Source: a virus
Length of the DNA stretch: 64,000 bases
Reading direction: 5' to 3' (one strand)
IMG/VR virus record: IMGVR_UViG_3300044718_000102
Coordinates: 1 to 64,000 of that record
Part shown: positions 51,284-59,036 of the stretch, piece after piece
Layout of the letters: every line of letters starts with the position of its first letter
Position numbering within the stretch: the first letter of the stretch is position 1
The notes under the pieces: generated by a model
Told to the model about the DNA's origin: nothing
The model's input: the letters and a program-made list of their open reading frames with translations, nothing else
Database searches by the model: none
Position numbers and translations under genes: made by a program

Positions 51284-52338
51284 GCGGCGCCGCCTCCTCG
51301 CTTGCTGTCGAGCTGGCGCATCAGCGGCAGCCGCGGCCCCAGGGCGTCGAGCTTGCGCTGGTCGATCTGCCGCTGCACCGCGAGCTCAAAAGCGTCGCCG
51401 CTGATCTGGCGGGCCGCATCGATCATCTGCGCCACAGCCTCGGCGTCGCCGCCGACCTCGCGCTGCCAGCGCTGGATCTTGGTCGCCGTGACGCCCGGAT
51501 AGAGCCGCATGCGCTCGGTGACGATGCGCTGCCCCTCGGTGCGCAGCCATTCCTCGGCCGTCGCCGGTGCGCTGTCCACAGCCGGCGCGGCATCGGCCCT
51601 CGCCGAGCCCGCAGCCTCGCCCCGGACCGTGTCGCCGGAGTTATCCACAGAGTCGGCTAGAGTGTGTTTTGACTCTGGTGCGTCTGCTCTGGTGTGAGGT
51701 CTCACGTTTCTCACGCGTGAGGATTCGTCCTCACGGCGTGAGGTTGCGTGAGGTGTGGACAACAGGAAGCCGGCGAGCTGGCCGTTCTTGCGGCGGCGGT
51801 CGAGCTCGAACAGCTCGTCGTCGCCCATATGGGCGAGATCGGCGATGACCGCGTCGGCGTCCGCCTCCCCGATCAGCTCGTCGGCGACCAGGCGCTTGAG
51901 CGCGCCGCGCAGCCCGCGCCGCGCGTACGACCGCCGCGCGCGCAACGCCGCGGTCGCGTCCTCGGTCTCGTCGTCCTTGTTGCGCTCGTAGAAGGTCGCG
52001 ACGAACTCCTGGTCGATCCAGCCGATCTCGTGCACGGCGAGCTCGGCGAAGATGCGCGCGGCGTCCTCGGTCGACATGCCGAGAGCTGCGCCGAACACGG
52101 CGGGGCTGACATCGCCGACGTAGCCGCGCGACGTCGCCGCGTTCGCGTGCTCCTCGAGGCGGCTCGCGAAGGCGACCACTTGGTAGACCGGCAGGTTGAG
52201 CCGCTCGGCGACGACGCGCCACAGCGGCTGGTCGCAGAACCCGTTCTTGTGCCGGCACCAATGCCACACCCGATGCCGCTTGCGCTTGGCCTCCGCGCGC
52301 GCGGCCGCATCGTCTAGCACGGCGCCGAGGGCCTTCAT
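51280..52338 (-). CDS. phage replication initiator-like protein
   Basis: 352 residues. N-terminal winged-helix-like domain: LWRVVAERLNLPVYQVVAFASRLEEHAN then EDAARIFAELAVHEIGWIDQEFVATFYERN, the spacing of DnaD/phage replication proteins. Residues ~195-255 are a Thr/Ser/Ala-rich linker; the C-terminal ~95 residues have a helical body (VTERMRLYPGVTATKIQRWQREVGG). The linker-coding DNA carries a repeat cluster that could be the origin. Overlaps 4 nt with the MT-A70 gene. Confidence 0.7.
   Translation of the reverse strand: MKALGAVLDDAAARAEAKRKRHRVWHWCRHKNGFCDQPLWRVVAERLNLPVYQVVAFASRLEEHANAATSRGYVGDVSPAVFGAALGMSTEDAARIFAELAVHEIGWIDQEFVATFYERNKDDETEDATAALRARRSYARRGLRGALKRLVADELIGEADADAVIADLAHMGDDELFELDRRRKNGQLAGFLLSTPHATSRREDESSRVRNVRPHTRADAPESKHTLADSVDNSGDTVRGEAAGSARADAAPAVDSAPATAEEWLRTEGQRIVTERMRLYPGVTATKIQRWQREVGGDAEAVAQMIDAARQISGDAFELAVQRQIDQRKLDALGPRLPLMRQLDSKRGGGAA
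51572..51762. other. candidate phage replication origin inside initiator gene
   Basis: Seven copies of a GTGAGG/CCTCAC-type hexamer core occur in 60 bp (51694-51699; 51701-51706; 51710-51715; 51716-51722; 51729-51735; 51737-51743; 51747-51753). DnaA-box-like 9-mers flank them: perfect TTATCCACA at 51641-51649, TTGTCCACA reverse-complement at 51754-51762, and CTGTCCACA at 51572-51580. The intervening 51650-51690 is AT-richer than the surroundings. Same plan as origins located in lambdoid O genes; binding not shown. Confidence 0.7.
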
Positions 52339-53006
52339 GCGGCCACCTGCTCGCCTGCGCCCTCGTCGGCGTCCGCACTGACAACCGGCTCGAACTTGCC
52401 GCGCTCATGCCCCCAGGTCGTCCAGCCGCGGCGCGGCGTGCGCGAGAACACCTTGATGCGGCGCGCGCCGGGCATGTAGCGCTCGCACCAGGCGTAAGCC
52501 TCCTCGGGCTTGCGGCTGTGCTCGCGCGCGAGGCCCTCGATCAGGTTGCGCTCGCCGCGCGAATTGAGCGGATTGCCGCGGATGCAGAGGAGGAACGGCT
52601 CGCACGACGAGCGTGCGCGGTAGCCGGTGCCGAACCGGCTTTTGCCGTTCTTGGTCTTCTTGTGCCAGGCCCCGCCGGTGGCGTAGCGGAAACCCCATGA
52701 CCGGATGCATTCGCCGACCCGCGATCGCGACGCGTCGTGGTCGGCGTATTTGCGCGCCGGGTCGCCGCCGAACAGGATCATCGGCCAGGTGCACCAGAGA
52801 AACAGCACGGCATCGCGCGCCGCGAGATCGCCCACCGGAAGCGCGGCGATCGCCTCGAATGACATCAGGCCGTAGTGGTGTCCCGAGCTCTTGCGCTCGC
52901 CCTTCGGCGATCGCATCTGCGTCGGCCAGGGCGGGTCCACCATGAGCAGGTCGTACGCCCCGGCCTTGAGCGCGCCGAACGGCGGCCGCGCGTAGAGCAG
53001 CGTCAT
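52335..53006 (-). CDS. MT-A70-type DNA N6-adenine methyltransferase
   Basis: 223 residues. YDLLMVDPPW (catalytic DPPW at 24-27), then FLWCTWPMI, WGFRYATGGAWHKKTK and GYRARSSCEPFLLCIRG are the family's consecutive motifs. The enzyme moves a methyl group from S-adenosylmethionine to adenine N6, probably protecting phage DNA or timing replication. Adjacent to the replication gene. Confidence 0.88.
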   Translation of the reverse strand: MTLLYARPPFGALKAGAYDLLMVDPPWPTQMRSPKGERKSSGHHYGLMSFEAIAALPVGDLAARDAVLFLWCTWPMILFGGDPARKYADHDASRSRVGECIRSWGFRYATGGAWHKKTKNGKSRFGTGYRARSSCEPFLLCIRGNPLNSRGERNLIEGLAREHSRKPEEAYAWCERYMPGARRIKVFSRTPRRGWTTWGHERGKFEPVVSADADEGAGEQVAA

Positions 53007-53452
53007 GATGCCGCCGCGGGCGCGAGCGGGTCGGATGGCGGCGGCGGGGGCTCCCGACGCGCGGCCGGCGCCGGCCCGTTGGCGCCGTCCGTTGGCGCCG
53101 CCATCCGATCGGGCGCCGTCGCGTCGGCGGGCGCGACGGCAAAAGGGTCGGGCAGCGCGGCCTGCGGCCGGCCAGCCTGAGACGCAGGCCGCGCTGACGT
53201 CCGATGATCCCCAGCGTCTCCGTGCTGGCCTGCAGGCGGCGCCGGCCGTTCTGGCGTGGCGCCGATCGCGGCGGGTGCCGCAATTCGTGAAAGATCGAGC
53301 TCGAGCGCGTCGAGGTGCAGCGCGACCGCGTCGGCGACGACGTCGGCCGGCTGCTCGCCGTGCCTGGCGCAGAACACGAGGAGATGCGCCATCACGCGGC
53401 GCGGCAGCACGATGCTGCAGCCCGTCGGCGGCATCTGCGCGCGCCGGCTCAA
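53003..53452 (-). CDS. hypothetical protein (149 aa)
   Basis: N-terminal ~55 residues (CSIVLPRRVMAHLLVFCARHGEQPADVVADAVALHLDALEL) look like a small helical DNA-binding or dimer unit; the C-terminal 90 residues are disordered Pro/Ala-rich. 4-nt overlaps with its neighbours. Confidence 0.55.
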   Translation of the reverse strand: MSRRAQMPPTGCSIVLPRRVMAHLLVFCARHGEQPADVVADAVALHLDALELDLSRIAAPAAIGATPERPAPPAGQHGDAGDHRTSARPASQAGRPQAALPDPFAVAPADATAPDRMAAPTDGANGPAPAARREPPPPPSDPLAPAAAS

Positions 53453-53802
53453 TGCGTGCCTCCGCGCGGCGGATCGTGCCGCGGCGTACGCGCTGCCTTG
53501 GCCTTGCCGGCCTCGGTGCGGCGGCGATCGAGCGCCTCGTCGATGTTCTCGTCCGACTTGCCCCAGCCCATGCCGAGCGCGATCATGTAGGTCTCGACGA
53601 GTTGCTCCTGGTTGAGCCGCTCGTCCTGGTCGAGCTTGCGTTTGCGCACGATCACGCGCATGGCGCGGGTGTCGTAGCCGTTCCCCTTGGCCTCGGCGTA
53701 GATGTCGCGCAGATCGTCGGACAGCGCCTTGCGCTCTTCCTCCACCCGCTCGATGCGCTCGACGAAGGCCTTAAGCTGGTCGCGCGAGGCGCGGCTGGTC
53801 AT
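53449..53802 (-). CDS. GapR-like (DUF2312) nucleoid-type protein
   Basis: 117 residues from ATG 53802. LKAFVERIERVEEERKALSDDLRDIYAEAKGNGYDTRAMRVIVRKRKLDQDER matches the DUF2312/GapR family, a small helical alphaproteobacterial DNA-overtwist-binding protein. A phage copy may aid replication or chromosome engagement. Basic C-terminus. Confidence 0.85.
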   Translation of the reverse strand: MTSRASRDQLKAFVERIERVEEERKALSDDLRDIYAEAKGNGYDTRAMRVIVRKRKLDQDERLNQEQLVETYMIALGMGWGKSDENIDEALDRRRTEAGKAKAARTPRHDPPRGGTH

Positions 53803-54107
53803 GCACGCCTCCCGACGGCGGCCTGCGGCCGGCGCACCTGCACGAGCTCGCGCGGCGCGAGCTGCACCTGGCGCCGCGCCGCGAGCGCCAGCAGCGCCGG
53901 ATGGTGCCACTGCGGGATCTGCCCATCGCAGCCGCCGCGATCGCGCGGCCGCTGCCAGGACGACACGCGGGTGCGATGCAGGCCGATCGCGGCCGCGACC
54001 ACCGTGGCCCCGCCGAGGCGCCGCACCACCGTGCGGGCCGGCTCGGGGCTCGCCTCCCGACCTGGAGCGAATGTAGCGTTTTCCGCTACATGTGAGGCTA
54101 TCGCCAC
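53799..54107 (-). CDS. small HTH-like protein, paralogue of the Cro-like gene
   Basis: 102 residues from GTG 54107. VVRRLGGATVVAAAIGLHRTRVSSWQRP then QIPQWHHPALLALAARRQVQLAPREL mirrors the layout of the 54532 protein (LGG-AVV ... IPQ-HH-LL). A compact HTH, probably a regulator with a related operator. Confidence 0.65.
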   Translation of the reverse strand: MAIASHVAENATFAPGREASPEPARTVVRRLGGATVVAAAIGLHRTRVSSWQRPRDRGGCDGQIPQWHHPALLALAARRQVQLAPRELVQVRRPQAAVGRRA

Positions 54108-54110
54108 GGC

Positions 54111-54260
54111 TCAGCCCCCGAACAGCACGGCGCCGAGCGTCGCGACCATCGCGACCGCGAGCGTGGTCGCGACCAGCGCCAGCCCGATGATGGTCGGCAG
54201 GCCGGGGCGGCGCGCCTCCACGTCGGCGTCGTCGCGATCGACTGAGTGAAAATGCGCCAT
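54111..54260 (-). CDS. 49-aa small membrane protein
   Basis: From ATG 54260 with GGGAGGGCG upstream. FHSVDRDDADVEARRPGLPTII then a hydrophobic helix (GLALVATTLAVAMVATLGAVLF). One pass, probably an inner membrane early protein of unknown role. Confidence 0.6.
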   Translation of the reverse strand: MAHFHSVDRDDADVEARRPGLPTIIGLALVATTLAVAMVATLGAVLFGG

Positions 54261-54302
54261 GGCGCCCTCCCAGGGTGACGGGACGCACGCACGACACGCA
54301 AC

Positions 54303-54319
54303 TTGTCCACATATCCACA
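54303..54319. promoter_or_regulatory. tandem DnaA-box-like pair
   Basis: TTGTCCACA (54303-54311) and ATATCCACA (54311-54319) overlap by one base, each one mismatch from TTATCCACA. They sit in the gap between the 54260 gene and the small ORF at 54413. Possible DnaA contact; unproven. Confidence 0.4.
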
Positions 54320-54412
54320 GCCCGCGGACGCGACTGCGATTCGACTCCCGCCCTCGCCTACCGCACGATGTTCCCGCTAGGTCAGGAGGGCTGACGCAAC
54401 ACAGAGAAAGCG

Positions 54413-54517
54413 ATGCGCCGACGCGAAGCGCGCGGGCGCAACACGCTGATTGCGATGGCGATCATCGCGGCGGCCGTGCTGGTGACCGCGATCGTGAGGA
54501 GACTGGCCGGCTGGTGA
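54413..54517 (+). CDS. small membrane ORF on the opposite strand (34 aa)
   Basis: ATG 54413 then a basic N-terminus and a hydrophobic helix (LIAMAIIAAAVLVTAIVRRL). Only AGAGAAAG precedes it. It is one of the few plus-strand frames here; possibly real, but low support. Confidence 0.3.
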   Translation: MRRREARGRNTLIAMAIIAAAVLVTAIVRRLAGW

Positions 54518-54531
54518 GCGCATCCGATGCT

Positions 54532-54777
54532 TCATGCGGCGCTCCGGCGGGCTGGCTTGGCGGGGGGGGCAAGAAACTCCTCCGCCCGAAGGGGAATGCC
54601 ACGCGCACGCGCATAGTCGAGCAGCGTCCGGTGGTGGCGTTGGGGAATGACGCCACCGGTGCCGCCCTTCTCGCGCGAGTGCTGCCAACGATACGGCGCC
54701 GTGTAGGCCGTCTTCGTGATCTTGGACACGACGGCCTCGCCGCCGAGGCGTTCGATGATGCTGCTCGCTGGATCCAT
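54532..54777 (-). CDS. Cro-like repressor (leftward)
   Basis: 81 residues from ATG 54777. IIERLGGEAVVSKITKTAYTAPYRW then GVIPQRHHRTLLDYARARGIPL: compact HTH plus short tail. Divergent from the CI-like gene, the usual Cro position. Its paralogue is at 53799. Upstream lies TTGACA (54811-54816, minus strand) overlapping the operator-like sites; no clear Shine-Dalgarno, so the mRNA may be short-leadered. Confidence 0.7.
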   Translation of the reverse strand: MDPASSIIERLGGEAVVSKITKTAYTAPYRWQHSREKGGTGGVIPQRHHRTLLDYARARGIPLRAEEFLAPPAKPARRSAA

Positions 54778-54795
54778 GGCGGTCGGCAATTTCTG

Positions 54796-54840
54796 TTATT
54801 CCGAAATGCCTGTCAAGCGATTCTTCGGATAATCGGAATT
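54796..54840. promoter_or_regulatory. lysogeny-switch operator cluster
   Basis: TTATTCCGAAAT (54796-54807), CTTCGGATAA (54823-54832) and ATCGGAATT (54832-54840) share a TTCCGAA/TTCGGAA core. A leftward TTGACA -35 lies between them (54811-54816 minus strand) and a GATAAT -10 candidate for CI at 54828-54833. The same core recurs at 55772 and 55805. Confidence 0.65.
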
Positions 54841-54874
54841 GCGGCCTTTCTGATTGCCAGAAAGAGTCCGCCAC

Positions 54875-55507
54875 ATGTCGAAGCACCAATGGATTTTGGA
54901 CGGCCTCGCCCGGCCGGGGAAAAACCGCATCGGACTGGCGCGGGCGCTTGGGCGGCAGCCCTCGATGGTGACCGATTTGCTAAGCGGACGCCGTGCGCTG
55001 CGGGCCGACGAGATACCGAAAATTGCCCAATATCTGGACGTGGTTGCACCCTCCCCCATGGGGCTCGCTAGGATTGTCGGATCGGCGGGCCAAGACGCCG
55101 ATGGGGCGATTCGCTTTGAAAACAACAACGAGGGCGAGGCACCGATGCCACCGGGAGGCAGCAAGGATACCGTTGCGGTCAAAGTCGTGGGCTCGAGCAT
55201 GCGCGGGATCGCGCAGGAGGGATGGCTGCTCTATTTCGACAATCTGCGCGAGCCGCCGAGCGACGAGATGCTCGGCGAGCTGTGCGTGGTCGGCCTCAAG
55301 GACGGACGCACCCTGGTCAAGTACATGCACCGCGGCCGCGGCACCGGCCTCTACGACCTGGAAAGCGCGACGGCGCCGACGCTGCGCGACGTCGCCGTCG
55401 ACTGGGCCGCGCTGGTGACCGCGATCATTCCGCGGCCGCAGGCGCGTAAGATCGTGCGCGGCGAGACACCGGAGCGCAAACGCCCGCGGCCGAAGAGGCG
55501 ACGATGA
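54875..55507 (+). CDS. CI-like phage repressor (HTH plus S24 peptidase-like)
   Basis: 210 residues from ATG 54875. N-terminal HTH at ~18-45 (RIGLARALGRQPSMVTDLLSG). C-terminal S24 domain: VKVVGSSMRGIAQEGWLLYFD (nucleophile Ser108) and LVKYMHRG (catalytic Lys149). LexA/CI-type repressors cut themselves on SOS activation; I cannot find the exact Ala-Gly cleavage pair, which may lie within the linker at about 85-96. Represses by the TTCCGAA-type sites flanking it. Last gene of the immunity region, followed by a 4-nt overlap. Confidence 0.88.
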   Translation: MSKHQWILDGLARPGKNRIGLARALGRQPSMVTDLLSGRRALRADEIPKIAQYLDVVAPSPMGLARIVGSAGQDADGAIRFENNNEGEAPMPPGGSKDTVAVKVVGSSMRGIAQEGWLLYFDNLREPPSDEMLGELCVVGLKDGRTLVKYMHRGRGTGLYDLESATAPTLRDVAVDWAALVTAIIPRPQARKIVRGETPERKRPRPKRRR

Positions 55508-55764
55508 ATCCATTGGAATGGAAGGCGGAACATCGGCTTGCCTTCATGCTCGCGATCAGCTTCGGCGCCGCGCTCGGTGCCGTCGCCGCCCTCATGCGCT
55601 TGCGGCCCTTCGACTACGACGAAACGTTCGCTTGGTATTGCACTTCCGGCCACTACGGCTGCGCGTACTTTCGGCTAGGCTATTGGGCGCTCGTCCTTTT
55701 CTGCGCCGCGGTCGGCGGGGCCGCGTGCGGCCTCATCGTCTACATCCGCCAGCTGCTCCGCTGA
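55504..55764 (+). CDS. small two-pass membrane protein (86 aa)
   Basis: Hydrophobic segments near 12-32 and 58-80 with a Cys-containing aromatic loop (WYCTSGHYGCAYF). ATGA overlap with the repressor, so co-expressed in the lysogen: a superinfection exclusion or surface change role is possible by context. No family recognised. Confidence 0.65.
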   Translation: MNPLEWKAEHRLAFMLAISFGAALGAVAALMRLRPFDYDETFAWYCTSGHYGCAYFRLGYWALVLFCAAVGGAACGLIVYIRQLLR

Positions 55765-55771
55765 GTTTCCG

Positions 55772-55818
55772 TTTTTCCGAAAAACCCGCTTGACCGATTT
55801 CTGATTTTCCGAAATGAT
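55772..55818 (+). promoter_or_regulatory. right early promoter with operator sites
   Basis: TTTTTCCGAAAAA (55772-55784), then TTGACC -35 (55790-55795), 17 nt, AATGAT -10 (55813-55818), overlapped by TTTTCCGAAAT (55805-55815). CGCTTGAC here and on the leftward strand at 54811-54818 match, so the two promoters look like copies under one repressor. Confidence 0.7.
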
Positions 55819-55850
55819 GCCTCATCGCCCGACTCAATGGGCGGATGGGG

Positions 55851-56012
55851 ATGGCCATGCTGTTCTACTGTCCGATCTGCGAATACGTGGTCGAGATCGT
55901 CGGCGCCTCGCCGGCGCTGTCGTTCGAGTGCCGGGTCTGCGCCGTCGCGCTCGAGCCGTGCGACGACGCGCTGCCGGCGGCCACCGCCGAGTCGGCCGAG
56001 ATCCCGGCGTGA
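55851..56012 (+). CDS. small zinc-ribbon-like protein (53 aa)
   Basis: LFYCPICEYVVEIVGASP then FECRVCAVALEPCDD: a C-x2-C ... C-x2-C pair. First gene after the right promoter; short leader ~30 nt. Typical of tiny phage regulatory or binding proteins. Confidence 0.65.
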   Translation: MAMLFYCPICEYVVEIVGASPALSFECRVCAVALEPCDDALPAATAESAEIPA

Positions 56013-56485
56013 GCGCGCGCTACCGATTCGGCACGCGCCGGCGCGATGCGCTGTGGGCGGGCGAGGTGTGGGCGGCGCACGCGGCCGACCGCGGCGTCCT
56101 GCCGATCTGCAATCTTTGCGACCAGCCGGTGTCGTTCGAGCAGCCCTGGCACGAGAGCCACGTCGGCGCGCCGAAGGCGCTGCAGGCGCCGGGCGAGCGC
56201 TACCGCTGGCGCCATAGCCGCATCGGCATCGCGCACAAGGCCTGCAACGAGCGCGACAACAACAAGCGCGTGACGCCGATGGTCGCCAAGGCCAAGCGCC
56301 AGGCCGCCCGCGCGGCCGGCCGCAAGGGCCCCGGCCTCGGCCCGCACCCGATGCGCGCCGGGCGCTTCTCCACTGTCACCAAGACGATGCGCCACGGCGT
56401 GCAGCCGCGGCTCACCAGCGCGCAGAAGCACGCCCGCATGCTCGAGCGGCTGCGCGTCGGGCCAACCGAGGAGGCACAGCCGTGA
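56009..56485 (+). CDS. HNH-like small endonuclease-type protein
   Basis: 158 residues from GTG 56009 in a GTGA overlap. LPICNLCDQPVSFEQPWHESHVGAPKA then GIAHKACNERDNNKRVTPMVAKAK has the Cys pairs and His of the HNH-fold endonucleases; the catalytic histidine lies in the WHESH run. Basic C-terminus. Phages use HNH proteins in packaging or DNA processing; role inferred. Confidence 0.7.
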   Translation: MSARYRFGTRRRDALWAGEVWAAHAADRGVLPICNLCDQPVSFEQPWHESHVGAPKALQAPGERYRWRHSRIGIAHKACNERDNNKRVTPMVAKAKRQAARAAGRKGPGLGPHPMRAGRFSTVTKTMRHGVQPRLTSAQKHARMLERLRVGPTEEAQP

Positions 56486-56910
56486 CGACCGACGTTCTCG
56501 TCCGCAACGATCTCGCCGCGCTCAATTTCCGCGGCTTCCAGGCGAATCTCGCCGCACGCGCGATGTTCCGCAAGCTCGGCCTCGAGGACTACCTCGACCA
56601 GGCGATGAGCTGGCGCATGCTGCGCACGCTGATCGTCGACTTCAACGATTGCGACCAGGGCCGCTTCGTCGGGCTGGTCTCGCAATGCGACGGCGTGTGC
56701 TCGTCCGGCGAGCGCCTGCTGCTGCACGCGATCGCGACGGCCTGCGATTTCGCGTGGCTCGCGGACTACCTGTCCGGGCTCGAGGAAGCACAGGTCCCGT
56801 TCAAGGACCGCCGGGTGAAACGCGGGCGCACGTGGCGGCGCATGGACCGCGTGAGCGGCGACCACCTGCGCGCCGTCGCGGCGTGCATCCTGGCCGCGGA
56901 CGAGTTCTGA
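56482..56910 (+). CDS. conserved early phage protein (142 aa)
   Basis: GTG 56482. NFRGFQANLAARAMFRKLGLEDYLDQAM, then VDFNDCDQGRFVGLVSQCDG and DFAWLADYLSGLEEAQVPF. Soluble, helical. I recognise the style of a small phage family but no function. In the overlap chain. Confidence 0.6.
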   Translation: MTTDVLVRNDLAALNFRGFQANLAARAMFRKLGLEDYLDQAMSWRMLRTLIVDFNDCDQGRFVGLVSQCDGVCSSGERLLLHAIATACDFAWLADYLSGLEEAQVPFKDRRVKRGRTWRRMDRVSGDHLRAVAACILAADEF

Positions 56911-56912
56911 CC

Positions 56913-57353
56913 ATGCCGATCGAGCCCACCAAGGTCACCCTCGACGAGCGCTCGCTCACGCCGCATGGCGACGTCGCCGAGCGCGCGATCGCGGAAATGC
57001 GCGCGAAGCTCGCCGACCGGCTGGCGGCGCCGGGCGATCGCGGCCGGCGCGCGCGGGTCGCGCTGGCGCTCAACGAGACTTACGCCCGGCTGTGGGCGGC
57101 CGAGCTTGACGCCGGCGCCGGCGCCGGCCGGCTCGCGGTCGACATCGCCAATGCGATCGGCGGCGTCACGGCCGCGATGGCGATCCAGGCGACCCACCGC
57201 CAGCCCCTCGCCGAACGCGTCCAGTTCGCGATGATGATCTCCTCGCTGGTCGGCAAGACCTGCGTCGAGATCGTCGCGGGCTCCGACAACCTCAAGCCGC
57301 ACGAGTTCACCGGCGTGTCCGCCGAGCAGATGCGCAAGCCGGGGCACGCCTGA
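56913..57353 (+). CDS. hypothetical early protein (146 aa)
   Basis: ATG 56913. Pattern VTLDERSLTPHGDVAERAIAEMRAK, AVDIANAIGGVTAAMAIQATH, VQFAMMISSLVGKTCVEIVAG. Mainly helical; a small regulator by placement. Unassigned. Confidence 0.6.
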   Translation: MPIEPTKVTLDERSLTPHGDVAERAIAEMRAKLADRLAAPGDRGRRARVALALNETYARLWAAELDAGAGAGRLAVDIANAIGGVTAAMAIQATHRQPLAERVQFAMMISSLVGKTCVEIVAGSDNLKPHEFTGVSAEQMRKPGHA

Positions 57354-57616
57354 TGGGCGCGATCAGACAACTTTTCCGCAGGAGCTCGCCCATGACGGCC
57401 CAGCCATCACCGGCCGCGCTCGCATCCGCGAGCGAGGCGGTCGCCCACCTGCGCGAGGAGGCGGACTTCAATCGATCGTGGATCGATGGCCGCCAGCCGC
57501 CGACCGACATCAGCCCCGCGTATGCGGACCGGCGCCGCGAGGTCGCGGCCGCGCGCGAGCGCTGGGCCGACGCGATCGACGCGCTGATCGCGGCGCAGCA
57601 AGGAGGCCGCGCATGA
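57353..57616 (+). CDS. hypothetical early protein (87 aa)
   Basis: Starts at ATG 57353 (TGATG overlap); ATG 57392 with AGGAGC upstream is an alternative. Helical: LASASEAVAHLREEADFNRSW and RREVAAARERWADAIDALIA. Unknown. Confidence 0.55.
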   Translation: MGAIRQLFRRSSPMTAQPSPAALASASEAVAHLREEADFNRSWIDGRQPPTDISPAYADRRREVAAARERWADAIDALIAAQQGGRA

Positions 57617-57840
57617 CGGCCCAGCATCAGGAATCGTCGCGTGTCGCGTCGCGTCCCCTTGTTCCGTCGAGTGTTGCGGAGGCGTTCATCGCCGGCGCTG
57701 CGGTCGATCAGAAGAGCCGCAGCGCCGGCTACCAGGCCGAGCTCGCCGGCGCCGGGCCCGGCTGCCCGGCCGGCATCGACATGTTCAGCTTCTTCCTCGG
57801 CCGCGCCGAGGCGCGCCGCTACCACGGGGCAAGGCGATGA
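57613..57840 (+). CDS. hypothetical early protein (75 aa)
   Basis: ATG 57613, GGAGG 6 nt upstream. PSSVAEAFIAGAAVDQKSRSA and a C-terminal GIDMFSFFLGRAEARRYHG. Unknown. Confidence 0.55.
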   Translation: MTAQHQESSRVASRPLVPSSVAEAFIAGAAVDQKSRSAGYQAELAGAGPGCPAGIDMFSFFLGRAEARRYHGARR

Positions 57841-58124
57841 TGGCTGACCGCCAGCTGCCGCCCGGGGATCGCAACGACGCGCCGATCCCGCCGCCCTTGC
57901 CGCGGCCGATCGAGCTCGCGGCCGCCGCGCGGCTCGAGCTCGACGCGATCGGCCGCGCGCTCGAGCAGGGCCGCGAGGCCTACGCCAAGCTGGTCAACGC
58001 GCTCGAGGAGGGCGAGCTCGGCGCCGCCGGCGCCGCGGCGCGCCGCCTCGTCCAGGAGCTGCGCGTCGATCCGCGCGCGCTGGCGCGCCGCCTGGCGGAA
58101 CGGCTGACGGGAGACGCATCGTGA
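57837..58124 (+). CDS. hypothetical helical early protein (95 aa)
   Basis: Long helix from about residue 26 (ELAAAARLELDAIGRALEQGREAYAKLVNALEEG). 4-nt overlap with the previous gene. Probably a coiled-coil adaptor. Confidence 0.6.
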   Translation: MMADRQLPPGDRNDAPIPPPLPRPIELAAAARLELDAIGRALEQGREAYAKLVNALEEGELGAAGAAARRLVQELRVDPRALARRLAERLTGDAS

Positions 58125-58420
58125 CGCAGCTCATCACTACCATGACCGGCACCGCCGGCGAACGCGCGTGCCGCGGCTGCGGCTGCACCGACCGGCGCGC
58201 CTGCCCGGGCGGCTGCGCCTGGGTGCTGCTCGACATCGAGGCCGACACCGGCGTGTGCAGCGCCTGCGCGCACCGCCTGCGCTGGCACATGCCCCTGATG
58301 GCGACGGTCGGCTGGGATCCGGCAGGCTTCGCCGAGGCGGTCGAGATGATCGAGGGCGACGAGCTGCGCGAGCTCCACGCCGCCACCACAGGCGTCGCGC
58401 CGCAGCGAGGCGCCGCATGA
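58121..58420 (+). CDS. Cys-rich zinc-binding early protein (99 aa)
   Basis: GTG 58121. ERACRGCGCTDRRACPGGCAWVLLDIEADTGVCSACAHRL is a widely shared phage zinc-binding block (C-x2-C-x-C pattern plus second pair), then a helical tail. Role unknown. Confidence 0.75.
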   Translation: MTQLITTMTGTAGERACRGCGCTDRRACPGGCAWVLLDIEADTGVCSACAHRLRWHMPLMATVGWDPAGFAEAVEMIEGDELRELHAATTGVAPQRGAA

Positions 58421-58701
58421 GCACCATCGTCCCCCTGCGCCGCGAGTCGGCCGCCGAGAAGCGCATGCGCGCGCGGCTCGCTAACGCGGCGGCGCCGATC
58501 AAGGCGGCGAACGAGAAGCTGGTCGGCGAGCTCGTCGCCGCCATGACCGAGGCGATCCTCGCCGGCGTCGACGGCGCACAGGCGGCCGCGCTCACGATCG
58601 TCACCATCAACGAGATCACGCAGGCCTACGCGGCCGCCGCCATGCGCGCCCGCGACGAGCTGCGCCTGCTGTGCGACCGCGTAGAGGGAGAGGCGCCGTG
58701 A
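58417..58701 (+). CDS. hypothetical helical early protein (94 aa)
   Basis: EKRMRARLANAAAPIKAANEKLVGELVAAMTEAILAG and AALTIVTINEITQAYAAAAMRARDEL: two long helices. Overlaps both neighbours by 4 nt. Confidence 0.6.
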   Translation: MSTIVPLRRESAAEKRMRARLANAAAPIKAANEKLVGELVAAMTEAILAGVDGAQAAALTIVTINEITQAYAAAAMRARDELRLLCDRVEGEAP

Positions 58702-59036
58702 CGGGATCGATACTGCGCAAGCGCACGCCGGCCCAGCGCGCCGCGATCGACGCGCGCGCGGCCGCGTTCGAGCGGCCGATCTCGGCCTGGCAGGCGCAGG
58801 CGCTGCGCGCCATGGCCAGGGCGCCGCTCACCCGCGGCCGCGCCGGCTGGGCGAGCGATCATCTGATCGGCAAGTACTGGCAGGCGCAGACTGTCCGCGC
58901 GCTCGCCGCCCGCAGGCTCTGCAGCCTGGTCGGCGGCAGCCCGGGCCGCGAGCGGTTTGCCCGCATCACCGCCAAGGGCCGCCGCGAGCTCGAGCTGCAT
59001 CCGCCGGCGCGCCACGCCTGGGGGAAGCCGCGATGA
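58698..59036 (+). CDS. hypothetical wHTH-like early protein (112 aa)
   Basis: GTG 58698. SDHLIGKYWQAQTVRALAARRLCSLV then FARITAKGRRELELHPP: consistent with a winged helix. Possibly a DNA-binding regulator. Confidence 0.6.
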   Translation: MTGSILRKRTPAQRAAIDARAAAFERPISAWQAQALRAMARAPLTRGRAGWASDHLIGKYWQAQTVRALAARRLCSLVGGSPGRERFARITAKGRRELELHPPARHAWGKPR

